Shown: positions 1 through 7,230 of the stretch, piece by piece
How positions within the stretch are numbered: position 1 is the stretch's first letter
Layout of the letters: every line of letters begins with the position of its first letter
NCBI GenBank assembly: GCA_045594565.1
Contig: JAZNYT010000023.1
Location: 1-11,735 of the forward strand
Source: RGIG6353 sp045594565
GTDB taxonomy: Bacteria; Bacillota; Clostridia; Oscillospirales; SIG627
Direction of reading: 5' to 3'
DNA: 11,735 nucleotides
Position numbers and translations under genes: made by a program
The notes under the pieces: generated by a model
What the model was told of the DNA's origin: nothing
What the model saw: the letters and a program-made list of their open reading frames with translations, nothing else
Database searches by the model: none

Positions 1-148
1 ACATCAATTCCTATTGCTTTTCTCCTCTTGATTAACTATAATTTATATATAGCATCGTTTTTTCGTTTTGGCTTACCTGCACTTACCACTGGCTTACCTA
101 TCTGCTGAAACAAATTACTTACCTATGTGCTGATTTTACAGAAATTAA
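1..148. other. AT-rich intergenic stretch with iterated CTTACC
   Basis: No gene is visible here. The motif CTTACC (GGTAAG on the minus strand) occurs at 72-77, 82-87, 93-98 and 118-123, and the last two sit inside a 16-bp direct repeat (93-108 and 118-133, one mismatch, 25 bp apart). On the minus strand an AGGAG-like site (22-26) and a second AGGAA (8-12) precede an ATG at 4-2, so a gene running off the left edge could begin here, but too little is present to call it. Confidence 0.35.
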
Positions 149-184
149 CCTGAATTTTCCACTTTCCATTTTCAATTTTCCATT
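149..184. repeat. Element A1: solitary heptad end beside the lgt stop
   Basis: On the minus strand this reads as four 7-nt units (AATGGAA, AATTGAA, AATGGAA, AGTGGAA) followed by AATTCAGG. It matches one end of the fuller copies at 1273-1400 and 11058-11160. Only one end is visible, so it is a half or decayed copy. The lgt stop codon (184-186) overlaps its outer edge by one base. Confidence 0.7.
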
Positions 185-1014
185 TACCTTGCTTTTCCAT
201 TGTGTTTTTTTATGATCAGTATTGTGCCAAAAACTATTGCCGAAATAAATCCTACAAGAGCCGAAACACGGAGCCCCAGTATTTCAAGGCTGTCGGTGCG
301 AAGAAGCTCGATAAATCCACGGCCAAGTCCGTACCACGCAAGATAAAAGAGTGCAAGCTCTCCCTCAAATGACTTCTTTTTTTTCAAAATAAAATGTATG
401 ATTAAAAAGCCCACAAGATTCCAAAGGGACTCATATAGGAAGGTGGGGTGATAGTATAATGTGTGGTATTGTGAGAGGAAAGCTTCACTGTGATCTGCTA
501 AATCCGGTGCTATCCCCATTCGCCAAGGAAGGCTTGTTATTCCTCCGTGAGCCTCGGCGTTAACGAAGTTGCCCCAACGTCCCACGATCTGACCTATCAT
601 AACGGCAGGGGCAAGACAGTCAAGGAGTGTTGGAATTTTAAGCTTTGCTATTTTCGCAAAAACAAGGCTTGTCACCGCACCGCCTATTACCGCACCGTAA
701 ATTCCTATTCCCCCACGCCATATAGCGATAACATCAATAAAGCTATGGTAGTCGGGGGTAGGGTCGAATATTACGTAGTAAAGTCGTGCCGATATAATAG
801 ATACGGGGATAACGATAAGTATGAGGTTAAAGAAGGTGTCCTCGTTGATGCCCGCTTTTTTTGTGGCATTCCATGCATAGAGGACGGCAAGTATAATGCC
901 TGTTGTAAGTATCACTCCGTACCACATAACGTCTCTACCGAAAAGGTTGAAGGCTACGGGGTCGACACGGAAGGGCTCGATACCGAGACCCGGGAAGGAT
1001 ATCCAATGAGACAT
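184..1014 (-). CDS. lgt: Prolipoprotein diacylglyceryl transferase
   Basis: Lgt is a polytopic membrane enzyme that transfers diacylglycerol from phosphatidylglycerol to the lipobox cysteine of prelipoproteins, the first step of lipoprotein maturation. The 276-residue protein is of family length. Visible hallmarks are SARLYYVIF (75-83), GGIGIYGAVIGG (101-112), the Lgt signature R146-W-G-N149-F-V-N152-A-E154, a HPTFLYES segment and GRGFIELLRTDS near the C-terminus. Tyr106 stands where proteobacterial enzymes have His103, which I recall as usual in Firmicutes. Several hydrophobic segments fit the usual membrane topology. The ATG has AGGAG five bases upstream (1020-1024). It is the last gene of a leftward set after ymfF and ymfH, 373 bp downstream of ymfH, with a repeat-filled gap. 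Its stop codon touches a heptad repeat. Confidence 0.96.
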   Translation of the reverse strand: MSHWISFPGLGIEPFRVDPVAFNLFGRDVMWYGVILTTGIILAVLYAWNATKKAGINEDTFFNLILIVIPVSIISARLYYVIFDPTPDYHSFIDVIAIWRGGIGIYGAVIGGAVTSLVFAKIAKLKIPTLLDCLAPAVMIGQIVGRWGNFVNAEAHGGITSLPWRMGIAPDLADHSEAFLSQYHTLYYHPTFLYESLWNLVGFLIIHFILKKKKSFEGELALFYLAWYGLGRGFIELLRTDSLEILGLRVSALVGFISAIVFGTILIIKKHNGKAR

Positions 1015-1031
1015 AAAAACTCCTTTTCTTA

Positions 1032-1264
1032 AAGCTAGATATTTTGGTTAAAAACGAAAATGAAAGATTTCGTTTTTTGTACAAATCAAGTTCAAAAAAC
1101 ATAGTGCGAACAAAGTGTAGTTAAGCTACAAGACTTTCAAGGTAGAAAATCTTCGATTTTCTTCATTTATTCCAAATTTCATTTTCTTCGCGTGTTGCTC
1201 GGACTGCTGTACAAAGTACAGCGACGCCTTCGCACTCCGCGATTTTACCTCAAAATCTCGTCGC
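1032..1264. repeat. Element B1: structured intergenic repeat
   Basis: This copy fills the gap between ymfH and lgt and is collinear with 7260-7495. Shared blocks, in order, are ATTTTGGTTAAAA, CGAAAATGAAA, AGTGCGAACAAA, ATTTATTCC next to AAATTTCATTTTCTTCG, GCTGTACAAAGTACAGC and GATTTTACCTCAAAAT. Hairpins: AAAACGAAA/TTTCGTTTT (1051-1059/1068-1076), AGAAAATC/GATTTTCT (1144-1151/1155-1162) and GCTGTAC/GTACAGC (1206-1212/1216-1222). The left end abuts the lgt ribosome binding site; the right end runs almost directly into element A2. Confidence 0.8.
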
Positions 1265-1272
1265 TTTTGGGT

Positions 1273-1400
1273 AATTGAAAATTGAGAATTGACAATTGAC
1301 AATGATGGAAATTTTGCTAACGCAAAATCACAATTTACTTGTAAATTTCCCTCTGGGAAATTTTCCTTAATTTTCCATTTTCCATTTTCAACTTTCCATT
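1273..1400. repeat. Element A2: heptad-ended repeat with three internal hairpins
   Basis: The left end has four 7-nt units (AATTGAA, AATTGAG, AATTGAC, AATTGAC; 1273-1300). The right end read on the minus strand has AATGGAA, AGTTGAA, AATGGAA, AATGGAA then AATTAAGG (1400-1365). Between them lie three tandem hairpins: ATTTTGC/GCAAAAT (1311-1317/1322-1328), AATTTAC/GTAAATT (1332-1338/1341-1347) and AAATTTCCC/GGGAAATTT (1343-1351/1355-1363). The last 13 bases overlap the ymfH coding region and supply its final codons and stop. Confidence 0.85.
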
Positions 1401-2686
1401 CCATCAGGCTTTGCCACCGCCATTGACATAAGGGATGTGTCGTAGGAGGTTTTCAGCCTCTTTTTTATATCCTCTATTGTAATGCTTTCAAGCACCTCGG
1501 GGAGTCTTAAGAGCGACGCTCCCGCAAGGTGATAGTCCAGGAAGGCTTCGGCTATATCCGAGGTGGAGTTCCACGCCTGAACGGATGCTGAATAAAGAGC
1601 TCTTTTTGCCGAAAGGAAGTCGTTTTCGTCGATGGTCTTCTCACCGCTTCTCCAAGCGTCGATTTCCGCCTTTATAAGGTCGAACACCTTTTTCGCATCA
1701 TCGGTCTCGCCTGTGGCGATAAAGAAGCCCCAGTCCTTCGATGCATAGTAGGATGTGCCGAACTTCTGATTTATAATGCCCTCGGCATAGTTCTTCGAAT
1801 AGAATTCCGAGGACTTGCCGAAGAGAAGCTCACATATAATGGAGTGCTCAAACTCACGCTTGATGTAAAGGTCACCGCCGTCGGGGAAGTCGGTCTCCTT
1901 AAGACCTATATTGAACATAGGACGGGAGATGGGGAACACCTTTTCTGAATAGCAGTCCTTAACGCATCTCGGCTCCTCTGCCCTCATCCTTTCGGGCTTG
2001 GAGTCGGGACTGACGTGCAGCACCTTATCCATTACCGCTTCGACTCCCTCTGTCGTAACGTCACCGCATACGATGAGCACCATATTATGAAGGTTGTAGA
2101 AGGTGTTGTAGCAATCGTAGAGTATGTCGGCGGTTATCTCTCTTATAGACTCCTCGGTACCGCCAACGGGTATTCTTACCGTGTTATTCACGTAAAGTAG
2201 CTTCTGAAGCTCCTGATAGAGCCAGCGGTAAGGGTTGTCCTCGTACATACGAAGCTCCTCGGTAATAATTCCCATCTCCTTATTCACCGTTTCGGGGGTG
2301 AAATAGGGGTGAGTTACGAAGTCCAGAAGCACCTCAAGGGATTCGTAGTAATTTTCGGTTGCCGAAAAGAGATATGCCGTCATATCGGTTGAGGTATAAG
2401 CGTTAGCCGATGCACCAAGCTCGGCAAAGCGTGAGAAGGTGTCGCTTCCGTCCTCGTTTTCGAAAAGCTTATGCTCCAGAAAGTGCGCAATTCCGTCGGG
2501 CACAGTTATAAATCCCTCGCCGTCACCCTTTTTGAAGGTTGAGTCGGATGAGCCGTAGCGTGTAGCGAAAAGAGCATACGCCGTCATCTGCTTTTTAGGT
2601 ATAACTATCGTTTCAAGACCGCTTTTGTGAATACCGCGGTAGTAGGTTTCGTTCAGGAGGGAGCTTTCGTGTTTGGTATAGTTCAT
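1388..2686 (-). CDS. ymfH: M16 zinc peptidase, YmfH-like
   Basis: This is an M16 (pitrilysin-type) metallopeptidase of the YmfH group. In Bacillus subtilis the ymfF/ymfH pair has been linked genetically to the 5-aminopentanol modification of EF-P; the exact substrate is unclear to me. The inverted zinc motif H68-F-L-E71-H72 is intact, and E144 in GIITEELRMYEDNP is the expected distal zinc ligand, so the protein should be active. At 432 residues it matches the family's two-domain single-ring-half form. There is no signal peptide. The ATG follows GAGGT (2691-2695). It lies downstream of the inactive partner ymfF, separated by 174 bp that hold element A3. The last three residues (MES) and the TGA come from the edge of element A2, so the C-terminus appears trimmed or recoded by the repeat. 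Confidence 0.93.
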   Translation of the reverse strand: MNYTKHESSLLNETYYRGIHKSGLETIVIPKKQMTAYALFATRYGSSDSTFKKGDGEGFITVPDGIAHFLEHKLFENEDGSDTFSRFAELGASANAYTSTDMTAYLFSATENYYESLEVLLDFVTHPYFTPETVNKEMGIITEELRMYEDNPYRWLYQELQKLLYVNNTVRIPVGGTEESIREITADILYDCYNTFYNLHNMVLIVCGDVTTEGVEAVMDKVLHVSPDSKPERMRAEEPRCVKDCYSEKVFPISRPMFNIGLKETDFPDGGDLYIKREFEHSIICELLFGKSSEFYSKNYAEGIINQKFGTSYYASKDWGFFIATGETDDAKKVFDLIKAEIDAWRSGEKTIDENDFLSAKRALYSASVQAWNSTSDIAEAFLDYHLAGASLLRLPEVLESITIEDIKKRLKTSYDTSLMSMAVAKPDGMES

Positions 2687-2713
2687 AATTACCTCGGATT
2701 TTACTTTGTAAAA

Positions 2714-2863
2714 TAATGAATAATGAATATTGAATATTGAAGAATTAAGGATATTTTTATGCCCCAGAGGGTATTCCCTGTGGGAAAATTACAATTTGTT
2801 GTGAATTTTGCTCTCAGCAAAATTGTCCGAAATTATTCAATCTTCAATCTTCAATCTTCATTA
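2714..2863. repeat. Element A3: heptad-ended repeat between ymfF and ymfH
   Basis: The left end is TAATGAA, TAATGAA, TATTGAA, TATTGAA (2714-2741). The right end on the minus strand is TAATGAA, then GATTGAA three times, then TAATTTCGG (2863 downwards). Internal hairpins are TTCCC/GGGAA (2774-2778/2782-2786) and the perfect 9-bp AATTTTGCT/AGCAAAATT (2804-2812/2816-2824, loop CTC). The first three bases of the right end, read on the minus strand, are the ymfF stop codon TAA (2863-2861). Confidence 0.87.
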
Positions 2864-4117
2864 ATTTCGTAGGAAATATATAGTGTCTTGTTCTATCATA
2901 TTTGCCGCATACACTACGTCGTCGAGGGTGAGTGCCGCAATTCTTTCGGCATCAAAGGATGGGGGCGTTTCGGTGTCTCTTTCAAGACGGAGGTGATACC
3001 AAGGAGCAAGGAGTGCCGGATTGTCCTCTATCTCACGCATACGGTTGATATACGCCTTTTTTGCGTCGTCAAGCTCGTCTTTTGTCACCTTGCCCTCACG
3101 TATATTCTGAATCTCCGTGAAGAAGGCTGAAAGTGTCTCATCTTTCTTTTCGGGGTCAATACCCGCATAGGCGAAAAGTATACCCTTCGTTCCGTCAAGA
3201 GAGGAATAACAGGTATAGCAGAGCGACTTCTTTTCACGTATATTCACAAACATCTTACTTGAAACGTCACCGCCAAGCACCATATTGAAAAGCACGAACT
3301 TAAGATAGTCGGGGTGGGAATAGGTAACGGGGGTGCGGAAGCCCACAAGGAGATGTCCTTGGGTTATATCCATCTTTTCCGTCTTGTCCTTCTTCTCCGA
3401 AGCCTCTGCCCGAACAAAGGACTTGGAACGTGGAAGGGGGTGTCTCTCTCTTCCGTCGAAAAGGGTCTCTGCCGTTTTCCTTATCTTCTCTTCGCTTTCG
3501 CTTCCCACAAAGTAGACGTCGCATACTGCCGTTTCAAGAAGCTTATTCAAAAAAGCATAAAGGCTTTCGGGCGTAATAGTGTCAAGGAGTGACAAATCAC
3601 CCTCCCCGTTCACCGCATAAGCCTCCCCCTCGCACATAGCTTGAACAAATCTCGTTCTGGCGTAAGCCGCCTTGTTGTTTATCTGTGAGAGGATGGAGTC
3701 GTGAAGATTCTTCTTTTCGCTCTCGAAATAGTCGCGCCTAAAAGCACCGCTTTGGATAAGCGGATTTTTTATAAGGTCGAAAAGAATTTTTGCCGATTCC
3801 CCGAATATGTCCTCTCCCTTTGGTGCAAAGACGTTTTTAAGTGTGGAAAGAGATAAGAGGAATACCTCTTTTTCACCCTCCTTTACGGCGGTAAGGGTAA
3901 CGGATGAGGCATAGTTCATGTCAAGGGCACGGTTGAGACTTGCCATGTTGGGAAAATTCTCCGAGCCTCTTTTCAGCACTCTTGCAAGTAAATTCATATA
4001 GGTGGCATTCTCTGCCGTAAGAGGCAGAGAAAGATATATATTTAGATAGTTTGTCTTATATTTTCCGTCTTCTATATAGTAAAGAGTTACACCATCTGCG
4101 ATATGGGATTTTTTCAT
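2861..4117 (-). CDS. ymfF: Inactive M16 peptidase partner, YmfF-like
   Basis: This is an M16-family protein of 418 residues lacking the HxxEH zinc motif. The equivalent stretch reads NLLARVLKRGSEN (42-54), as in the non-catalytic YmfF subunit that pairs with YmfH. It retains the substrate-binding Arg/Tyr pair typical of inactive M16 partners in VNIREKKSLCY (R294, Y301). Family knowledge suggests a heterodimer with the downstream YmfH-like peptidase, with this chain completing the peptide-binding cleft. The start chosen is the ATG at 4117, nine bases from GGAGG (4127-4131). A TTG two codons upstream is possible but sits only three bases from the site. It has its own SigA promoter (4146-4174), divergent from the next gene. 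The stop codon coincides with the end of element A3. Confidence 0.9.
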   Translation of the reverse strand: MKKSHIADGVTLYYIEDGKYKTNYLNIYLSLPLTAENATYMNLLARVLKRGSENFPNMASLNRALDMNYASSVTLTAVKEGEKEVFLLSLSTLKNVFAPKGEDIFGESAKILFDLIKNPLIQSGAFRRDYFESEKKNLHDSILSQINNKAAYARTRFVQAMCEGEAYAVNGEGDLSLLDTITPESLYAFLNKLLETAVCDVYFVGSESEEKIRKTAETLFDGRERHPLPRSKSFVRAEASEKKDKTEKMDITQGHLLVGFRTPVTYSHPDYLKFVLFNMVLGGDVSSKMFVNIREKKSLCYTCYSSLDGTKGILFAYAGIDPEKKDETLSAFFTEIQNIREGKVTKDELDDAKKAYINRMREIEDNPALLAPWYHLRLERDTETPPSFDAERIAALTLDDVVYAANMIEQDTIYFLRN

Positions 4118-4145
4118 TTTCAAATACCTCCCTCATTTTATACTT

Positions 4146-4174
4146 ATTTTATATTATTTACACATAATTGTCAA
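4146..4174 (-). promoter_or_regulatory. SigA promoter of the ymfF-ymfH-lgt set
   Basis: On the minus strand there is TTGACA (4174-4169), a 17-nt spacer and TAAAAT (4151-4146), followed about 20 nt later by the ymfF ribosome binding site. The -35 is a perfect consensus. It is back-to-back with the plus-strand promoter at 4201-4229; the two -35 boxes are 26 bp apart. Confidence 0.8.
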
Positions 4175-4200
4175 TAAATTCCCGAAATAAAAACCGCTTG

Positions 4201-4229
4201 TTGACATAAAAGAAAACCTGTGCTAAAAT
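4201..4229 (+). promoter_or_regulatory. SigA promoter of the 274-residue protein gene
   Basis: TTGACA (4201-4206), a 17-nt spacer and TAAAAT (4224-4229) preceded by TGC (4221-4223), which makes an extended -10. The predicted transcript starts about 25 nt before the AAAGG site at 4249-4253. Confidence 0.82.
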
Positions 4230-4262
4230 ATTATGAAAATTATACTGAAAAGGTAAAAAGCT

Positions 4263-5087
4263 ATGAAAGAAAAAGAAATTAAGATAGAGAGTGCTGATAT
4301 CGAAAGACTTTCAGCCATTTACACAGATATGAACGAGGACCAGCTTCGCGAGATCGCTCTCGGTGAGAAGGCAGGTGTGCAGTTCGCACTCTATGCCGAT
4401 AAGAGCCTTTCTCCCGAGGAGATGGCAGAAAAGCGCGAGGAGCTTACCCTTGCAAAGAAAAAGGCTATCACCGCCTTTGAATGCCGCTATTTCTACGGCA
4501 CGATGAAGTATTTCGATATGGTTGCATCCACAAGAGAGATACTTTTCGAGTCACTTATTAACGAAGAAAACGGCGTATCCTACCGCGACATTGAGCGTTG
4601 GGCGTCATCCGACGGTCAGCTCCAGGGCAAGATGATGAAGATATACGAAACGCTGACAAAGGACAAGACCGTAAAGGATATCTTCGATTCAGCAGAGCGA
4701 CTTCCCAAGGAGTATGCCGATATTATCGAAGGAATTAAGGTCGAGGAAAACGCATTTGAAACTGCCGTATCCTTTCCTCTCAATATGACCGCAAAGGTAT
4801 ACAAGACCTTTGGCAAGGGTGCTTTCGATAAGAACGAAAACGTTGTTATTACCCCCGAAACACGCTTTATCGTCAAGAATAAGCTTTCCTCTTATTCCGA
4901 GGCACATTTCTCCATCTCTCTTGAAAGTGAAGAATTAACCCTCGCCATTGCCACCACTCCCAATCGCTCGGCAATCAAGGCGGACGCCGACCTGGCGCTT
5001 CTTATTGTTGATAAGGACAGCATTTGGTACGACAACGCATCCAAGTATATCGACGTGAAGCCCTTTGTTAAAGGACTGAGAAGCTAA
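4263..5087 (+). CDS. Conserved-looking cytoplasmic protein, function unknown
   Basis: I do not recognise this 274-residue protein. It has no signal peptide or membrane segment. Residues 1-75 are charged and probably helical, with many Glu and Lys. A middle part includes ECRYFYGTMKYFD (about 73-85), rich in aromatics, and SYRDIERWASSDG (about 105-117). The C-terminal third looks beta-rich (KVYKTFGKGAF, RFIVKNKL, AHFSISLESEELTLAIATT) and ends with LALLIVDKDSIWYDNASKYIDVKPF. The strong extended -10 promoter, AAAGG nine bases from the ATG and codon use like its housekeeping neighbours indicate a real, well-expressed monocistronic gene. Its TAA stop is the first three bases of element A4. It lies between the ymfF promoter and rpsB, which gives no functional clue. 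Confidence 0.8.
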   Translation: MKEKEIKIESADIERLSAIYTDMNEDQLREIALGEKAGVQFALYADKSLSPEEMAEKREELTLAKKKAITAFECRYFYGTMKYFDMVASTREILFESLINEENGVSYRDIERWASSDGQLQGKMMKIYETLTKDKTVKDIFDSAERLPKEYADIIEGIKVEENAFETAVSFPLNMTAKVYKTFGKGAFDKNENVVITPETRFIVKNKLSSYSEAHFSISLESEELTLAIATTPNRSAIKADADLALLIVDKDSIWYDNASKYIDVKPFVKGLRS

Positions 5088-5222
5088 TGAATATTGAATA
5101 TTGAATATTGAATAATGAATAATTGAGGTAAATTTTGCTTGAAGCAAAATTATAATTGATTGTGATTTTGGCAAAGCCAAAATGTCCGAAATTATTCACT
5201 CTTCATTCTTCAATCTTCATTA
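5085..5222. repeat. Element A4: heptad-ended repeat before rpsB
   Basis: The left end has five units (TAATGAA, TATTGAA three times, TAATGAA; 5085-5119) then TAATT. The right end on the minus strand has four (TAATGAA, GATTGAA, GAATGAA, GAGTGAA) then TAATTTCGG, exactly one unit fewer. Internal hairpins are AATTTTGC/GCAAAATT (5131-5138/5144-5151) and ATTTTGGC/GCCAAAAT (5165-5172/5176-5183). The first unit begins with the TAA stop of the upstream gene. No U-tract follows the stems, so ordinary terminator activity is uncertain. Confidence 0.88.
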
Positions 5223-5264
5223 AAATATATTTGTGAACAATTTGTAAATATTTGCTTTTTTGTG

Positions 5265-5297
5265 GCACGTTCTCTTGAAATAAAAGGAAGAACGTGC
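5265..5297. promoter_or_regulatory. Dyad overlapping the rpsB promoter
   Basis: GCACGTTCT (5265-5273) and AGAACGTGC (5289-5297) are a perfect 9-bp inverted repeat. The 15-nt centre contains the -35 box, and the right arm ends at the -10. Arm centres are 24 nt apart, about two helical turns, which suits a dimeric DNA-binding protein. No regulator is identified. It could also act as a terminator stem for upstream transcription, but no U-run follows. Confidence 0.5.
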
Positions 5298-5303
5298 TAT
5301 ACT
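5275..5303 (+). promoter_or_regulatory. SigA promoter of rpsB-tsf
   Basis: TTGAAA (5275-5280), a 17-nt spacer, and TATACT (5298-5303) preceded by TGC, an extended -10. The predicted start is near 5310, which gives a leader of about 100 nt. Confidence 0.82.
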
Positions 5304-5309
5304 ATTTCG

Positions 5310-5413
5310 GCAAAAATACACACACAGAGGTGTAAATACGGCAGTTCGTATCCTTCGATATGTCCCGTAAACGGGCTTCTGTGGTGGAAAAAACTTTAAG
5401 GAGGACATTAAAA
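5310..5413 (+). promoter_or_regulatory. rpsB 5' leader, candidate S2 autoregulatory RNA
   Basis: The leader holds two small perfect hairpins, ATACG/CGTAT (5336-5340/5347-5351) and CCCGT/ACGGG (5364-5368/5371-5375), then AAGGAGG (5398-5404) nine bases before the ATG. An in-frame upstream ATG at 5360 lies inside this leader, falls between the two hairpins and has no binding site, so it is not the start. S2 is known to repress its own mRNA in some bacteria through leader structure. Whether this leader belongs to a known class is not determinable here. Confidence 0.4.
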
Positions 5414-6154
5414 ATGTCAGTAATTTCTATGAAGCAGCTTCTTGAAGCAGGTGTTCATTTCGGACATCAGACAAGAAGATGGAACCCTAAGATGGCAGAG
5501 TACATCTTTACCGAGCGTAACGGCATCTACATCATCGACCTTCAGAAGACAGTAAAGAAGGTTGAAGAGGCTTATATGTTCGTTCGCGAAATCGCTGAAA
5601 ACGGCGGTAACATCCTTTTCGTAGGTACAAAGAAGCAGGCACAGGACGCTATCAAGGAAGAAGCTATCCGTGCAGGTATGTACTTCGTAAACGCTCGTTG
5701 GCCCGGCGGTATGCTCACAAACTTCAAGACAATAAAGAAGAGCATCGCAAGACTTAACACTCTTCACAAGTTTGCAGAGGACGGCACCTTTGAGCTTCTT
5801 CCCAAGAAGGAAGTAATTGCACTTACAAAGGAAATGGAAACTCTTGAAAAGAACCTTGGCGGTATCAAGGAAATGGCTAACATTCCCGATGCTATCTTCA
5901 TCGTTGACCCCCGCAAGGAAGCAAACGCTGTAGCAGAAGCAAAGAAGCTCGGTATTCCGATCGTTGCTATCGTTGACACTAACTGTGACCCCGACGATAT
6001 CGACTACGTAATCCCCGGTAACGACGACGCTATCCGTGCTATCAAGCTTATCGCATCCGTTATGGCTAACGCGGTTATCGAAGGTCACCAGGGCGAAGAG
6101 ACTGCTCCCGCTGAAGAAGCAGAAGAAGCAGAAGCTGAAGCAGACGCTGAATAA
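5414..6154 (+). CDS. rpsB: 30S ribosomal protein S2
   Basis: S2 is a component of the small-subunit body/head junction, needed for S1 recruitment and translation initiation. The 246-residue protein opens with SVISMKQLLEAGVHFGHQTR, the family signature, and continues with RWNPKMAEYIFTERNGIYIIDL, AYMFVREIAENGGNILFVGTK, ARWPGGMLTNF and IVDPRKEANAVAEAKKLG, all characteristic. The tail after about residue 222 is Glu/Ala-rich and acidic. The start is fixed by AAGGAGG at 5398-5404. It is followed after 44 nt by tsf, the near-universal rpsB-tsf order; pyrH and frr, often next, are absent here. Confidence 0.98.
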   Translation: MSVISMKQLLEAGVHFGHQTRRWNPKMAEYIFTERNGIYIIDLQKTVKKVEEAYMFVREIAENGGNILFVGTKKQAQDAIKEEAIRAGMYFVNARWPGGMLTNFKTIKKSIARLNTLHKFAEDGTFELLPKKEVIALTKEMETLEKNLGGIKEMANIPDAIFIVDPRKEANAVAEAKKLGIPIVAIVDTNCDPDDIDYVIPGNDDAIRAIKLIASVMANAVIEGHQGEETAPAEEAEEAEAEADAE

Positions 6155-6198
6155 TTACCAAACCACAGATAATAATTGTTGAAGGAAGGAATTAAATT

Positions 6199-7125
6199 AT
6201 GCCTATTACAGCAAAACAGGTTGCAGACCTCAGAGCTAAGACAGGACTTGGCATGATGGAGTGCAAGAAGGCACTCACAGAGGCTGACGGAAACGAAGAA
6301 GAAGCAATAAAGATACTTCGTGAGAAGGGTCTTGCAGTTGCAGATAAGAAGTCCTCAAGAATCGCAGCAGAGGGTATCGTTGATATCATGTATGATGAAG
6401 CAACAAAGACCGCTGCTATGATCGAGGTTAACATTGAAACAGACTTTGCGGCATCTAACGCAGTGTTCGGTGCATTCGTAAAGGACCTTCTTAAGATTAT
6501 CCTTAAAGATAAGCCCGCTGACGTTGCAGCGCTTCTCGCTCTTCCCTTTGATGCAGAGCAGAACGTTGAGACAGCTCTTAAGAACAAGGTATTCGAAATC
6601 GGCGAAAATATCAACATCAGAAGATTCGTTACAGTTGAAGGAACTATCGCTTCCTACATTCACGGTAAGGGATCTATCGGTGTTATGGTTAAGATGGCTG
6701 ACAGTGCTGCTGCAGACAGTGCTGAATTCAAGGAAGCAGCAAAGAACGTTGCTCTCCAGATTGCAGCTATGAAGCCTCTTTATCTTGCAAAGGATGACGT
6801 TCCCGCAAGCGTTATCGACGCTGAAATGGGAATCATCATGGCTCAGATTAAGAACGATGAAAAGAATGCTAACAAGCCCGACAATATCATCGAAAAGATG
6901 GCTATGGGTAAGATTGGCAAGTACTACTCCACCAACTGTCTCCTTCTTCAGGAGTACGTTAAGGAAGAGAAGTTCACCGTTGAAGGCTATCTTGCAAGCG
7001 TAGAAAAGGCAATCGGCGCTCCCGTTAAGGTTGAAGCGTTCCTCATGTACGAAAAGGGCGAGGGTCTCGAAAAGAGAGAAGAGAACTTTGCTGAGGAGAT
7101 AGCAAAGCAGCTCGCAGGCAACTAA
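6199..7125 (+). CDS. tsf: Translation elongation factor Ts
   Basis: EF-Ts is the guanine-nucleotide exchange factor that regenerates EF-Tu-GTP in the cytoplasm. The 308-residue protein has the N-terminal UBA-like domain with VADLRAKTGLGMMECKKALTEA (about 8-29) and the core signature MIEVNIETDFAASNAVFGAFV (about 74-94), followed by two subdomains ending in the typical C-terminal helix. GGAAGGA lies just upstream (6183-6190). It is co-transcribed with rpsB and ends at a strong terminator. The stop codon overlaps a 9-bp palindrome, AAAATTTCT/AGAAATTTT (7124-7132/7134-7142). Confidence 0.98.
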   Translation: MPITAKQVADLRAKTGLGMMECKKALTEADGNEEEAIKILREKGLAVADKKSSRIAAEGIVDIMYDEATKTAAMIEVNIETDFAASNAVFGAFVKDLLKIILKDKPADVAALLALPFDAEQNVETALKNKVFEIGENINIRRFVTVEGTIASYIHGKGSIGVMVKMADSAAADSAEFKEAAKNVALQIAAMKPLYLAKDDVPASVIDAEMGIIMAQIKNDEKNANKPDNIIEKMAMGKIGKYYSTNCLLLQEYVKEEKFTVEGYLASVEKAIGAPVKVEAFLMYEKGEGLEKREENFAEEIAKQLAGN

Positions 7126-7163
7126 AATTTCTTAGAAATTTTGTGTAATACTTCGTCAACTGC

Positions 7164-7214
7164 AAATAGGGCATCGTCGCTTTACGATTAGTAAGGCTTC
7201 CTTGCCCTATTTTT
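7164..7214 (+). terminator. Rho-independent terminator of rpsB-tsf
   Basis: AAATAGGGCA (7164-7173) pairs perfectly with TGCCCTATTT (7203-7212), which runs into TTTTTGTTT. The 29-nt interior contains smaller stems, ATCGT/ACGAT (7173-7177/7184-7188) and AAGG/CCTT. It lies 39 nt past the tsf stop. Confidence 0.8.
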
Positions 7215-7230
7215 GTTTCCTCGTCTTACG

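Noticed and set aside
547..1032. 161-codon open frame on the plus strand opposite lgt
   Set aside because: Antisense to a clear Lgt; no ribosome binding site and no recognisable protein pattern.
1126..1404. 92-codon minus-strand frame starting MEWKVENGKWK
   Set aside because: It lies almost wholly in elements A2 and B1; the Met-Glu-Asn-Gly-Lys-Trp pattern is the heptad repeat translated, and it has no independent support.
5360..5413. ATG at 5360 adding 18 residues to S2
   Set aside because: It falls in the structured leader with no binding site; AAGGAGG precedes the ATG at 5414, which gives the canonical S2 N-terminus.
5417..6088. 223-codon open frame on the minus strand opposite rpsB
   Set aside because: Mirror frame of S2, Cys/Val-rich, with no promoter or binding site.
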